From: Terramyces sp. JEL0728
Lineage: Eukaryota; Chytridiomycota; Chytridiomycetes; Rhizophydiales; Terramycetaceae
Assembly: GCA_027603945.1 (NCBI GenBank)
Contig: JADIIU010000027.1
Location: forward strand, 1-64,000
DNA length: 64,000 bases
Reading direction: 5' to 3'
Part shown: positions 43,744 to 56,000 of the stretch, in pieces
Position numbering within the stretch: position 1 is the stretch's first letter
Layout of the letters: each line of letters starts with the position of its first letter
Position numbers and translations under genes: made by a program
Notes under the pieces: model-generated
Databases searched by the model: none
Seen by the model: only the letters and a program-made list of their open reading frames with translations
Told to the model about the DNA's origin: nothing

Positions 43744-45552
43744 TTAACGTCTAGGCATACCTCTTCCCCTTCCTCTGCCTCTCATTGCTTGTTGATCAGG
43801 TTGTTCGGCTTGCGGGTTCTTTACAGTTTCATCAATAGACAGAATTAAGCAGGCTGCTTCAGTAGCAGATGCAATCATGTTGATCTTGACCAAAGCTGGT
43901 TCCCAAACAAACAAGTCCAAATTGTTTCCAATGGATTCAGAGTCCATGTCTATACCGTACCAAGTACCGCCAGCTTGAATTAGCTCAGGAATTACCTTGC
44001 GAGTGCTTTTGTCTCAATTTGTTCAACAAATCAGTGGCATCAAAACCAGCATTATCAGACAATTGTCTTGGGATGATTTCCAAAGCCTTTGCAAATGCAG
44101 AAATAACCATCTGCTGCTTACCTTCAACAGTCTTTGCATATTGGCGCAAGTACTTTGAAATTTCCATCTAAATTAAATAAAATCTACTTCAGTAGCACCA
44201 CCCCCGGCAACGATAGACTTGTTCTTGATAGCACGTCTGACAATCATAATAGCATCGTGTAAACTTCTTTCAACTTCAGCGATAAATTGTTCAGCACCGC
44301 CTCGTAATACAATAGTGCAGGTCTTGGCTTCTGGACATCCTTCAAAAATATTGAATCTCTCTCCACCGATTTGGCGCTCTTCAAAAGACGCACAGGTTCC
44401 GAGATACTCTGGCTTAATGTCATTAACAGAAGTTTGGACTGCACCGCCAACTGCTTTAATGACACGGTTAAGGTCATCAGCTGGAACTCTGCCTGCACAG
44501 AAAATATCTCTATCAGCAAAGTATTGGGTTGCTAGATCACCAATAGGCAGCTTTGACAAAACAACTTTGGCGCCAGTCTGGACAATCTTTTCCAATTTTT
44601 CATAAATAATAGTCCATTCAGCATCAACAATGGCTTGATATTCCTACAATGAGATTTTAATTACAGAAACTTCTTTGACTCTAACTTCAGCATTGTCTTT
44701 TTCAGCCTTAAGTTCCAATTCAACATTTAACGACAAGATCTTTGGATTTTTAAAGGACTTTGGTTGTTGTTCAAATCCGGCATATGCAAAGGTTTTCTTG
44801 AAAGCGACACCGTTGACAAACAAAGAATCTTGCATTGCTCCGCCAGAAACTCTTTTCATTCCAATCAAGTTTTCATTCAATTCATCTTGATCAAGGTGCA
44901 ATACAGCATCTACACAAAGTTTGGTAAAGAATTTCTTTTGTCCATGAATCAATTTTGACGACATTGCTGTGGAAGCACATTTTTCCAAGAGCGATCGGAA
45001 TTCCCTATAGATCAACCCAATAAATTACTTTTCGTCAGATCTATCGACACCAACGGCAATTTCCTTGACTTTGTTTATAGCCTGGATTAGTAATTGATAT
45101 TACCAAGACGGAAGCCTTGCGGAACCCTTTAATAATGGTTTGAGGAGAGACTCCTTCTTCAACATAATTCTTGATCTCCTTTAATAATTCTGCGGCAAAT
45201 AAAGTGACGGAAGTGGTACCATCGCCTACTTCTGCATCTTGTGCTCTGGAAATATCTACCAGTGCTTTTCCGGCTGGATGAACAATATCCATTAGCTTTA
45301 AAATTGTAGCGCCATCGTTTGAAATTGTGACATCATCTTGTAGTTAATATTTCAATTACTTTTAGAGTCTACAATAAGTTTATCCATCCCTCTTGGACCA
45401 AGGGTGGTTCTGATTGAATCAGCGATGGCGTAAGTTGCGTTAATGTTGGATAACAGTTGGCCCTTTCCTTGAGAAGTATCTGTTCCGTCTTTCAGGATAA
45501 TAATTTGCGGTTGCTAGGGAGATCAGTTAGTATTTACCATCATTCCGTTCAT
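43744..45552 (-). CDS. CCT7: TCP-1/CCT chaperonin subunit eta
   Basis: Subunit of the cytosolic TRiC/CCT chaperonin that folds actin and tubulin. Exons (minus): 45538-45552, 45360-45513, 45104-45336, 45029-45081, 44665-45004, 44188-44643, 43996-44167, 43744-43973, giving 550 aa, the family norm. Motifs: [29 protein letters not shown], the ATP-site [36 protein letters not shown] and GGTWYGIDM. Assignment to eta rests on [13 protein letters not shown] [18 protein letters not shown] followed by [10 protein letters not shown] and the terminal RGRGRGRG repeat. Seven introns, 20-24 nt, on average slightly longer than elsewhere in the window. Confidence 0.92.
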
Positions 45553-46141
45553 GGTAGATCAGATTACAAAAGAAAAATTTTGAAGGGTTGCAATCCCAAC
45601 ATCCAAAAATAGCCAGATCTTATTTAAAATGGATTAAATGCTAGTTGGAGGGCCGTACTATTCCTGAATAGATTTTGATAAAGTATCGACGGGCGAGACC
45701 ACTTTTGATGTATTGGATTGCCAAACAACTTTGATATGTCTCCAGAGATAATAGGGCGATAACACACTCAATGAACTTTGGTTGCAATTCAGCTGACGCC
45801 AAGAAGATTGGAGAGAGAAAAGCAATCATGAATAACTCCAATTCAACTGATGCCGAAATACTAGAATCGAAAATGATAGCGAAATAACTGACGTGAACTT
45901 TGATATCGGCACAGCTAAATACCTCAACCTTGACGTAGAGAGAGAACTTTTTGTTTTAAAGAATAGGATTCACATTAAGTGTTAAATAAACCTGTATTGT
46001 TTGAAGGTTCACAGTTAGAGTCAGAAGAGAAAACAATTAAATACTCTGTTCGTTGAAATTCGAATATCTGTGGAATTGATGCTTGCAATTTTGTATTGAC
46101 TGAAACAACACGCTACCTGCGTCATTATTTTCAAAGCGGCT
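45553..46141. other. Divergent 589-bp region with coding-like but unresolved stretches
   Basis: Between the CCT7 and carboxypeptidase starts. On the plus strand, open stretches at about 45729-45886, 45854-45978, 45982-46056 and 46060-46194 read like protein (for example NLDVERELFVLKNR and KPVLFEGSQLESEEKT) but lie in three frames and are cut by stops. No set of 19-25-nt GT-AG introns joins them. The opposite strand also has a long open frame. It could be a small decayed gene, a small gene with atypical introns, or chance. Confidence 0.4.
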
Positions 46142-48980
46142 ATGAAAGCAAACGACGCCAAGAAACCGCTGTCAGAAATATACCGTAAGGATTTATTATA
46201 CGCGGAGGGTACCAAAGGACTAATTAAGCGTCTGACGACTCTGAAAGTTTGTCACTGGAAGAGGAATTGGAAGAAATCAAATGTGATGATTTGAAAATCC
46301 GAGACACGATATTAACAAGTTATTACTTGTTCAGGGATACGAGGATCAAACTGGTGAAAGATGTCATTGAGGAAAAATCTACCCATTGGAATTCCATAAA
46401 GAATAAAACCTATGGCAATATGCTTGACAGCGATCGTACGGATATATTTACATTAGACGAGGACTGTACTGGATAGAATTAACAATCAGGTCCCAATATC
46501 GCAAAATTAGAAGATCAGCACTCTGTGCCTCCTGAAAATACAGATTATGTTTTAAGCAATACAGTCCCAGACACTGGTACCCGGAGATTCTATTACGGCG
46601 ACTACTACAGATTAAAAGAGCCCCGTCCTCTAACTGAATTTCCAATGCCAATGTCAGACCCCAAATGGCCATCCGAGATCACTGTAACTATGGACTCGCC
46701 AGCTCTGAAAATGGATTCGCTCTACATTGACGAGTCTTATGCGGAAAGGACAAAGGATGATCTGAAGATGAGCTTTGGAAGAAAGATTGAACCAGCAGTA
46801 GTGTATATCGCAAAAACTTCAAACAAATCCGCCAGCAAAAAGAAAAAGGAAGGGTTGCTTAAAAAGCCGGAAATTAACGCAAATGCTCTTAAATTTGAGT
46901 CCAGATTCGAAAGCGGTAACTTACAAGAAGCGGTGCAAATATCTGACTATTCCTACGAATTAAAGCTGAGGAAGGATTTGAACACAACAGGTGAGCAACT
47001 CTTATCGTAGGGCATACGCAATGGTTTTATTTTAGGGTTGAGAACGCAATCAAGGGAATACCTTACAAATTCAAAATCACAAATTTGGTCAAACCAGAGT
47101 GCCTGTATAATGAGGGGATGAAGCCGCTCATGTATTCTACCGTTTTAGCAGAATCTATAGGAAAGGGTTGGCATAGAGTGGGCGAAGATATTAGCTATGT
47201 GCAAAACGAAGCTAAAGCTGAGGGCGGAACAACTTTTACCCTGTCATTTACCGTCATGTTCCCAGGTAAACCGGCCTTAACGAAAGCTTCCGACGATACC
47301 GCTTATTTTTCACATTGCTATCCTTATACCTATTCATACTGGCAGAGGTATAGCAAAATTGACCGAGTTTCTTGCAAAGCATAACGTGCTGTCCAGATAC
47401 ATCCCAATACATTAAACACAAAGTAATTGGTAAAACAATAGCTGGTAACAAGTACATCCCTTTGATATTAGTTTGGACATGTTGTGTATTACAAAAAAAG
47501 TCTTTCATCCGGACGAGCTAACTGGACGTAAAGCAATTATCCTCATTGCCCGGGTACATCCTGGCGAAACAAATTCAAGTTGGATGATGCACGTATTAAA
47601 TGTCTAAATCAGGGGTTCATTCAATTCTTGCTGGGAAATTCCAGCGAGGCGGAATACCTGCGGGCAAATTATGTTATAAAACTGATTCCAATGCTTAATC
47701 CGGACGGAGTGATCGTGGGTAATCATAGATGCAATATGAATGGATTTGATTTAAACAGACAATGGAGAGATTCCGCAAAACAACACATCAATGCTCCAGA
47801 GGTTTGGCTCGTTAAACGAATGATCGTAAATACTATGCGATCAAGAGACATTGCTTTGTTCTGTGATATGCATGGACACAACCGCAAACATGGAATTTTC
47901 CTGTATGGATGTAATAATGATGGGGATGCCAGAAAAAGATATATGGAGCGGGTATTCCCTTATATGTTGTCAAAGCAATGTCCAAGTATATTTTCATTCA
48001 AAAGGTGCCAGTTTCAAATGCACAAAAAGAAGGAGGGAACCGCAAGAGTGAACTATATTAACCGTAGATCGTCATGTATAGAGAATTTGGAATTATAAAC
48101 TCGTTTACGTTGGAAGCGTCGTTCTGTGGATCCATAGATACCGGAAAGGAAAGTTTCCATTTTAATCCAAATCACTGGAATCTTATGGGCGAATCACTTG
48201 TAAAGACTCTCTTTGACTTTTTTTCTCAAATTATTACCATAGAGCATGCGATTGTTCCAGAAAATGCGCTGAGGGAAATTTCAGTAGCGATCGATAGTAA
48301 AAGGGCAGAATTTTTACCCCTCCCTAGGTATTTTATGCTAATGGAAGCGATAGCGAAGACACCACTTCTGATGACGAGGCATTGAGAAAGGTTGCCAAGA
48401 AGAAAAAAGTAAAAGTATTGACCAAAACTGTGAGCAAGAAACCAGTGCTTAGTCGTCCCCCATCTTCCTTGAAACTGAAAAGATCGTCAGAAGCACAGCT
48501 TGTTGTTCAAAATATCGAATCCAGAGCAGGAACACCTATCCCTGTGAATTCTGAAAACAAGGCTTCTCCGAAATATCACAAACTCTCCAGACCCCCAGTA
48601 ATTGCTTTTGATTTTAGATCCAATCACTAGTTATACCTGATAATGTCTCTTTTAATTCGCGACCATCTTCAGGAAATTCTTTTCATAGAAATTCAGCAAA
48701 AAGTCTTGACCACAGACGCAATACCGTCCCATCAATCACAAGTGGAAGGCTCTTTGCGCCTAGACATTCGTCAATGCCATCCATTGTGATACCTGTAGTC
48801 ACCATGGTGGATATTTCAAAGTCTGTCAGAACACCCGTTTCCGCTCAAACTCCAATCAATTGTCTATTCCCGATTGGAGTAACGCCAGATGGGAATAAAA
48901 CTATGAGCTACAAGTCCGATGATCGGCCAAATTCTTATAACACTATTCTTACAACTTCACTGCAAAAAGATATAAAATAA
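46142..48980 (+). CDS. Cytosolic carboxypeptidase (M14D, tubulin deglutamylase family)
   Basis: Zinc carboxypeptidase of the CCP/AGBL family that trims polyglutamate from tubulin. Exons: 46142-46208, 46229-46465, 46490-46990, 47011-47265, 47287-47347, 47368-47451, 47472-47592, 47613-48047, 48068-48327, 48348-48597, 48618-48980, giving 877 aa. The CCP N-domain shows FESGNLQEAVQISDYSYEL and QWFYFRVENA. The catalytic domain has HCYPYTYS, zinc ligands H and E in ARVHPGETNSSW, PMLNPDGVIVGNHRCNMNGFDLNR, the second His in CDMHGHNRKHGIFLYG and the catalytic Glu region NSFTLEASF. The C-terminal 250 residues are disordered and basic. Ten introns of 20-24 nt; that at 47266-47286 is 21 nt and has no stop, so its removal rests on fit to the others. 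Fits a flagellated cell. Confidence 0.9.
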
Positions 48981-48994
48981 ACAATTAACTACTT

Positions 48995-50493
48995 TTAATG
49001 TTGGGATTCAACCCTCATTTCAATCCATAAAATATCTATATCGCTAATTTTCGACCCATTTAGTTTGAGTTGGCGAGGATCATCCACCCGCACAATTTTG
49101 TCGGCTTCTTTTAAAACAATGGCAGCATTAGACACGTCTAAAATATCAGATATCTGAATGAGCCCGTCCCGAATATCACAAAGAGTCAAACCACAAACAT
49201 CCCCATTAGAGTCCATAGCAATAAACGAGCTGTTGTTAAGTATATTTACGACTTGATGTGGTCGTGGGGTCTGTGAACTTGTCCTAGAATAAGCAGTCGT
49301 AAAGAAGAATGGCTTTTCTTTTCTTTTAAAGTGGAAAACGTTAGTTTATCTACTTTAACCTTTGATTTGTTAATATTTAATTGAGCTTCAGTTAATCCTG
49401 CCTGCAATTAGCTCGCATTACCTTGGAGTGAATTTGGCTAATGAAACGGGCGACAAACTGTTTGGTCGCATCTGCAGATTTGTGACAGGCAGATGCCAAA
49501 TCTGTATCCAGGCTCGCAGCGACGTGATAATCCCTGATGGCTTTTTCGTATTCCTCTAGATATTGAAAGATTATTGCTCTGGAATAATACAAATCCGGAT
49601 CGTTGGAATTGTTATTATCCTACAATCAAATCAGAGTACTGCTTGATCGAATGCAGCTAACGCCTTCTTTAGATCTGATGGATTTCTTGTTAGTTTAAAG
49701 TATATCGCCATGTATGAAGCTCCAACTCCTACCCAAGCAGGGCTATAAGTAATATCCAATGCCAGGGCTTTCTTGCACAACCTTATGCTTTCATTTAGAT
49801 GCACATCGTCTGAGGTTAATTTCAATTACCACTTTGTTGCCTCCTTTTTATCATTGCCATTGAAATCAAGGCTTTTTTGCTTGGCTCCAAATCCAACACC
49901 CAATTAAAGCAGTTTTCTGCTGCATCCAAATCTCCTTTTTTCCAATAACACTCCCCCAATTCTACCCAGGCATCGCAAAATTTTGGTTCCAGCTTGACCG
50001 ATCTACACAAGTTCTCCTCTGCATATGGATGGTACAAGTCGAAAATATTCAAGAGTCTTCCTCGAAGATAAAGATAGAACGACTTTTGTTTGTTTGATAA
50101 AGTTGGATCAAAATCATGCGAAGATACTAGATCTAGATCCAATTCCGCTAAACTACTAATATCGTACTGGACCTCCTTTTTGATTTCTAAATTAGCTGGG
50201 ATGGTACTTGATTTTTTCAGAGGTGGTCTTGTCAAAGTATTGAATCTCTGTAGAATTTCAAATGCCATCAGTACTAGAATTGGCTGGTTGCGATCCGTTC
50301 TTGTTTCTTCCTGCGGTTTGCTTTGTAGTTTAGATTTATATACATAGAGATTATCTACCATTGATTTCAAGAGGGTGGAGTGATCTTGAAAATCCAAGGA
50401 TGGCGTAGTGAAATTAATGCCGATATTAGGGAGAGTTAATATAAACTCGTTTAATATTGAGTTTGAAATTTCTTTCCTGTTGGTTGTAAGCAT
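48995..50493 (-). CDS. TTC5: TTC5/Strap-like TPR protein
   Basis: Exons (minus): 49830-50493, 49640-49809, 49422-49619, 49250-49401, 48995-49229, giving 472 aa. The middle carries TPRs: FYLYLRGRLLNIFDLYHP, CDAWVELGECYWKKGDLDAAENCF, SPAWVGVGASYMAIYFKLTRNPSDLKKALAAFDQAV and YYSRAIIFQYLEEYEKAIRDY. The C-terminus (HDHIKSSFIAMDSNGDVCGLTL…KLNGSKISDIDILWIEMRVES) matches the OB-fold domain unique to TTC5/Strap. In animals TTC5 acts in p300/p53 signalling and in tubulin mRNA autoregulation, binding nascent tubulin. Its position next to the tubulin-modifying carboxypeptidase is a coincidence or a hint. Four introns of 20 nt. Confidence 0.85.
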
Positions 50494-50821
50494 AAATGCT
50501 GATCAGAGTTTCCTTTTTCAAAAAAGTCCACTGATGTCCAGACCTTCAATGCTGGGTGTCTCTCGACAGCTAGAGATAATAATCACGGACATCTTAATAG
50601 CTTATTCCAATGGATATGGGAAAATACTTGGATAGCATTACCTCAAATTGGAAATTATAATAGGAGTGATCCACCGTCAGAATTATTCTCTGAGCGGCCT
50701 TGATAGAAAAAGAAAGTTTAATTATCCTTGAAATTTTGCCTTTTTTTGTTTGGTTGAGTTTCCGACTCTTGATTGTCACAAAAACAGTCGCTAGACCAGT
50801 TCCCCAAAAAGCGAAAACCAA
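50494..50821. other. Intergenic, 328 bp, between divergent TTC5 and aspartic protease
   Basis: A minus-strand open frame 50594-50821 begins only with TTG and has no recognisable domain. No RNA gene or repeat seen. Presumably two promoters. Confidence 0.45.
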
Positions 50822-52090
50822 ATGTTACTGACAACGCTCTTTGGCCTAGCTGCTACTGGGCTTATAGAAAAAAGAGGTGCGCCAGTTCACGAATTCGCTC
50901 TCTCTGCCGTCAGCGCTTCCCCGTACATGTTTTCAACAGCCATTTCAGTTGGGTCGCCTCCTCAGACGTTCAAGGTGTTGCTCGATACAGGGTCAAGCAA
51001 TTTTTGGATTAGAGATTCAAGTTGCGCAAGTCAAGACTGTTCCAATCCTGGATTTAAATCAGCAAAAAGCAAAACTTTCCAAACAGTGAATTCAAATGCT
51101 CCACCTATCAATTATCTCGACGGGAGTTTTGTTCAAGGTCCGTTAGTGGAGGATGTTGTTAGCATCAATGGCAAATCGGTCCAGCAAGAATTCTATCTTG
51201 CTAAAAACGATGGTTCAGCTGAAGGATATGCTGTTGACGGAATCCTGGGCTTTGCATTCCCCGATGCTTATCCAACATTCTTTAAAAATCTCATTACAGA
51301 CAATCAAATTGGCAAGCAAGTCTTTTCCATTTATTATTCAAATGATTTACAGTCTGGGAGTTTACTGGTTGGAGGAGTTGATACCAATAGATATGCAGGA
51401 CAGCTATTGTGGAATTTAGTGTATGGAGATAAAGATGATGGAGATGCTCCTTTCTCAATGTGGAAAACCAAACTCAATTCTTTGACTGTTTCATCGAAAA
51501 ACACTACCCTTGCAGACTCTTTCAAGTTGATATTTGACACTGGCACGTCCCTTTCCAACTTTCCGGTTGCAATTGCAGACAGTATTAATTCTGCTTTGGG
51601 ATTCGCCAAAATACCAGGACAAAACATCACGTATGGCATTCCATGTCCAAATAGCACCATTCCAGCAGGTCTTCCAAATATCACCCTTGGTTTCGCAACT
51701 GGCTCGCTCGTGTTTCATCCTGCAGATTATATTTACTTTTCTTCTCTGCCATCCAATAAGACTGGCAGTGTATTTTGTACTTCCTCCTTCATTGGCCGTG
51801 CAAATCTAACTAATTCTGCAATATTTGGGAATGTGCTCACTCAAAAGCTGTATGTGGTCCACGATTATAAGAATCGTAAGATCGGGGTGGCAGTGGCAAA
51901 TAGAAATTCGCTTACTTTCCCAAATGTCACTGCAGCAGACTCGGCAAATACTCCTGCAGGCACTTGGAATAGCACAGCTGACATATTTACCGCCAGATCC
52001 AACACGACCAAACCCTTTTCAAACAGCGCTTTTACCACAGGATCTGCCATTAACGTTATACTTCCAATATTACTTATGCTCTATAGATAG
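50822..52090 (+). CDS. Secreted or GPI-anchored pepsin-like aspartic protease
   Basis: Single-exon A1-family protease of 422 aa. A signal peptide (MLLTTLFGLAATGL) is followed by a very short pro-segment with a Kex2-like KR site (LIEKRGAPV). The first active-site motif is LLDTGSSNFWI and the second is IFDTGTSLSNF; the flap Tyr region corresponds to INYLDGSFVQG. There are many NxS/T sites. The C-terminus is Ser/Thr/Asn-rich and ends in a hydrophobic stretch (INVILPILLMLYR), fitting a GPI-attachment signal. This matches fungal yapsin/candidapepsin-like surface proteases. It is one of the few long genes here without introns, which may hint at later acquisition or retroposition, but base composition is ordinary. 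Confidence 0.9.
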   Translation: MLLTTLFGLAATGLIEKRGAPVHEFALSAVSASPYMFSTAISVGSPPQTFKVLLDTGSSNFWIRDSSCASQDCSNPGFKSAKSKTFQTVNSNAPPINYLDGSFVQGPLVEDVVSINGKSVQQEFYLAKNDGSAEGYAVDGILGFAFPDAYPTFFKNLITDNQIGKQVFSIYYSNDLQSGSLLVGGVDTNRYAGQLLWNLVYGDKDDGDAPFSMWKTKLNSLTVSSKNTTLADSFKLIFDTGTSLSNFPVAIADSINSALGFAKIPGQNITYGIPCPNSTIPAGLPNITLGFATGSLVFHPADYIYFSSLPSNKTGSVFCTSSFIGRANLTNSAIFGNVLTQKLYVVHDYKNRKIGVAVANRNSLTFPNVTAADSANTPAGTWNSTADIFTARSNTTKPFSNSAFTTGSAINVILPILLMLYR

Positions 52091-52115
52091 ATTAGAATAA
52101 AATTTTAAATATATT

Positions 52116-53054
52116 TTAAGCCTGCTGCAATCTCGAATTAAGTGCTTCCAATGCCAATGCCCTACAATCAACAAAAAATACTTTCTTCTATCAGTATCTG
52201 ATTGAGTGGATTCAAAGATAACTTCTACTCTCCTGGGAGGAGGACTGAGAGCCTCTTGGGCTTCGGAATCCACAAATTGAGGTCTTTGAGGCAGAGGCGG
52301 TAATAACGACATCCTCACCATGGATTTATACACCAGGGTCGATACTGGTTTAATATAGTCCCTATGTAAATAAAAACTCACGCCAAAGAGTCGGGAAAGA
52401 AGCTGATAAACGAAAATGTCTCTGAGCGATCTCCTCTTACCCCGTCATTGACCTTGTAATATCTAATATATACCCAGGAAATAATCGACCCAATTGTATG
52501 TGTATAAAACGAGGTTGTAATAAATCCTAGGATGAACAGAACCAAGTGCACTAGAATATTTATAGACGGCAAATACTACGTTACGCAATTGGTACTTTGA
52601 CTCTGATTGATAGTCCCCCATACTCCAAGCTATGCTCTGGAACAGCCCTCTTGAACGCAACCAGAAGAGCACACAAAAAGCAGCCAAGTCCATTAATTAG
52701 CTGAAAGAGATCGTCCTCATCTTGAAAGAAAATGTTCCGAAATATCATAATCATCGAAGTGATAACGTTTGTGCCAACGACTGTAATTAAAAAATGCCTG
52801 ATGAATTCCGTTTTCCCCCAGTATCCTTCAAAATAACTTCCCATGTAAAACAAAATAGGCAAATTGATTAAAAAGAGTGGCTTCTGAACTAATCCTGCAG
52901 TCAACAATGTCCACGGTTTGAATACGGTTTGCATGGGTATAATTGAAAAGACAGAGTAGTCACCAACATAATCGACAAAAGAAAATAACAATGATATCGC
53001 AATTAATAACATTGTTGTTTGTTGCTTTCCATTCACATATCCGCTGAAATCCAT
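52116..53054 (-). CDS. TMEM115 / DUF1751 rhomboid-like Golgi membrane protein
   Basis: Exons (minus): 52596-53054, 52382-52575, 52182-52361, 52116-52161, giving 292 aa. The hallmark PWTLLTAGLVQKPLFLINLP and YFEGYWGKTEFIRHFLIT match the rhomboid-like TMEM115 family, a catalytically inactive Golgi protein that binds COG and golgin-84. Membrane helices: TTMLLIAISLLFSFV, FLITVVGTNVITSMI, GLGCFLCALLVAF and NILVHLVLFILGFIT. After the helices the soluble tail has FISFFPDSLAG and ends RRKALALEALNSRLQQA, typical for the family and visible only after removing a 20-nt intron at 52162-52181. The start codon is 21 bp from the divergent TSC2 start. Confidence 0.86.
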
Positions 53055-53075
53055 ATTTTCTTTTTGATTGTAGAA

Positions 53076-56000
53076 ATGAATCTGCGAGAATTGGTACAAA
53101 AATTGGACCAGTCAACAAACATAGCAGCACAGTCAAAAAATTTGCTGGCTATTACAGACTTTATCAGGACAAATGACGTACCGAGCCAGCAACTAGTTGG
53201 TTGCTGGAATAAAGTGTTACCATTCACCAGTGGCCAACTTCGACCAGAAGCATTTGATTGGATCAATGCCTGTATTGTATACCATTATTCGGATTGTGAT
53301 TTGCTTCGATTGGATTTCTATAAAATCATTGCTGCTGGGCCGTCGGATACCTTACCTCAGAGATTAGGATTGTTGAGGGAATTGACAAAGCAAGGACGTG
53401 ATTTGGGACATTTTGAACATGATATTGGGGGACTGCTCGGTCGCTGGATACTCGGGGAAGTAAATTCAAAGAAACAAAAGGATGTTAGGATTGAGTTGAT
53501 GCAGTATGTGACAAATGTTGTCAAATATTCGTATGTATATCTCAGCGCGGACAATATTGTCCAAATCATGAGAGGAATTACACTGTATTTTGAACTGGGT
53601 CATTTGCGAATCCACTGTCTACAGTTTTTGGATACCCTCTGTCGATTTGGCAATCTTCCAACTGCACTGCTCCCAGATATTATACGGCAACTGTGCACTT
53701 GTTTAATGGATGTTGATTGCGAAAGTGTCGCTTGGAATATTTTAAAGAACCTGCTTTCTTCTCACAGCGCAAGTGGAACTATAGGGAGGGTATTTGAAAT
53801 ACTGCAACAAAATTCTACTGTGGACGCGTTTTGTGTTGTTGGGGCATTGTATTTCCTCAAAAAAACCTTTGTTGAAGATCTGTATGAATTTCATGGGACA
53901 GCAATGATACTTAATGTATGTAAGATGTAATATAGGGATTCGCCCAATGCCTTCAAAAGAAGGACTTGCATGTAGCTAGCGCGCTGCTTGAATCGACACT
54001 TTCGATTATTCACAAGTGCGAGGATGCGCAAAAAGTCGATGTTTTAGATTGGGATAAATTGGTTGATATATTTGAAGGTTGTGCCTGGATATGGCCGGTT
54101 GAAAAACAACCGTCTTGCAGAATAAGGTAACTGTGAAGTAATCCTAGTCCAGAGTTGCATATGGATCTGGAAAGGTAGTTTTTGCTAACGTAGCTCGTTA
54201 GAGATGGCAGTCGAGTTTCATCTATTCAACAATTTGTTCGGAAAGTTAATGCAAGTGTACAACACACATCTGATAACCGCTCAGAAAATGAAATTGCTCC
54301 AGACTTTGCTAAATTTATCTCGTAATGGCACGAAACAGATTTACGATTTTATTATTGCATCTTCAAGCAAACTTTTATGGAGTAGCACATCAAATTATTT
54401 GGAATATGTGGACTGTATGATTGAACAGTTATACTTGAAGCATATGGTGCCTAATGATGTGCGGAATAGCGTGCTAAATAGTGTTTTGTCGCTATCGCAT
54501 ATTGATATTTTCAAGTCGGCGCAGCTCGATGTTATTCTTAAAAAAGTGATACTCTCAATCAACTCTGAAAACTCGGAATCTATCCTTTTGCGCATATACG
54601 ACTGGTTGACAAAATCAGTTTGTGATTTCAGAGTGGAAAATATCGACTATGTGATGGATGTATTGTTGCGAGCAGTTTGTAATGTATTTTGCAGCGAAGA
54701 TCAGTATATTTCCCCCATTTGGATACAGCAATCCAAAACAATTAAAAATATCGGCAATCCCATTAAATTATCCAACAACTTTAAACCTGGAAACTTGACA
54801 ACCAATTCTATTGTCTTGGCAATTAAACAGTTGGTTAGGATGTTTCACCTCACTGCGCAAAAACATTTAAATTCGATTGCAGTAAGTATTTACACTTGGC
54901 TGTGTAGGATTGCCAGCTGGAATACCACAGTCCATCCAACTGCGAGAAACGAAGCTGTTAATTTTGTTGCTGCAATCTCATGCAATAATCGCTCTCAAAT
55001 TTTATACAATTTCGAAGATTTGACCAACACAGCGCCTACTATTCTCTCATCCAACAGCAAAAAATTTACAAACACTGATGGCTTGTCATTCACATTGCTG
55101 CCACATGCAGAGTGCATCTACTCTGTTATAGCAATTTTGAAATATGAAACCAATACCTCTTTGCTGTGTAATACTCTGGATAAAATCAAAAACTACATTG
55201 CAAACCAAGCCATTTGTATCCTCAATCCCACGCCAATGAGGATTTTCTGCGAGACTATTTGTGACCTTTTGCAGAAGGAAAAACCACACAAGAATTTGAC
55301 AGATATCCCGGTTGGCAAAAAGAACGACATTTATTTATCCCTATACCAAATATCATTCACACTATTTCTGTACAAATCATTTTATTCCAAAAGCTTGCAG
55401 GACAGTTTGGTTTTCACGATATTCAATGGACTTAACAAGCCATTTCCAATTTCAAAGCAATGTATTCTTGGATTATCGCTAGCCATGTATGAGTTGCCTA
55501 GTAGCACCACTAAATATATTGGTGATATTATCATGAAAATATCGCAGGTCACCTCTTCCAATCTGGCGCTGCCAAACTTGGAATTTCTGGCATCCTTGGC
55601 CTCGCATCCAAATTTGATTAAAAATCTTACTGCTGAAAATTACAAAAGAGTATTTGGGATTGCTTTATCATACCTGCGTAATGCAAACAACCCGCAGATT
55701 TCCACCTTTGCTTATTATGTGACCCAAACCTGGTTTCTATCGTTGAAGCTTTCAGAAAGAAGGAGATTTGTGCAGAAAATTATTACCAGTATGGTCGCCA
55801 ACACTGATGTTGCGCAAAAGCAAGAGCTGGATGAATCAGTTGAATTGGCAAGTATTTCACTAACTCAGATTCTTGATATGATGGTTCAGCATACTTATAT
55901 TGACTGCTCGCCAAAACCAGTAATTAAAAATTGGTCACCATCAAAGAAAAAGAACGAACAGACTTGGTGTTTGGTAAACACGATGATAACAATTTCCTCG

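Noticed and set aside
45641..45841. Minus-strand hydrophobic ORF between CCT7 and the carboxypeptidase
   Set aside because: Looks like the antisense of charged plus-strand sequence; no homology recognised and no clean splicing.
50594..50821. 75-codon minus-strand ORF before the protease
   Set aside because: Begins with TTG and overlaps a likely promoter; no family seen.
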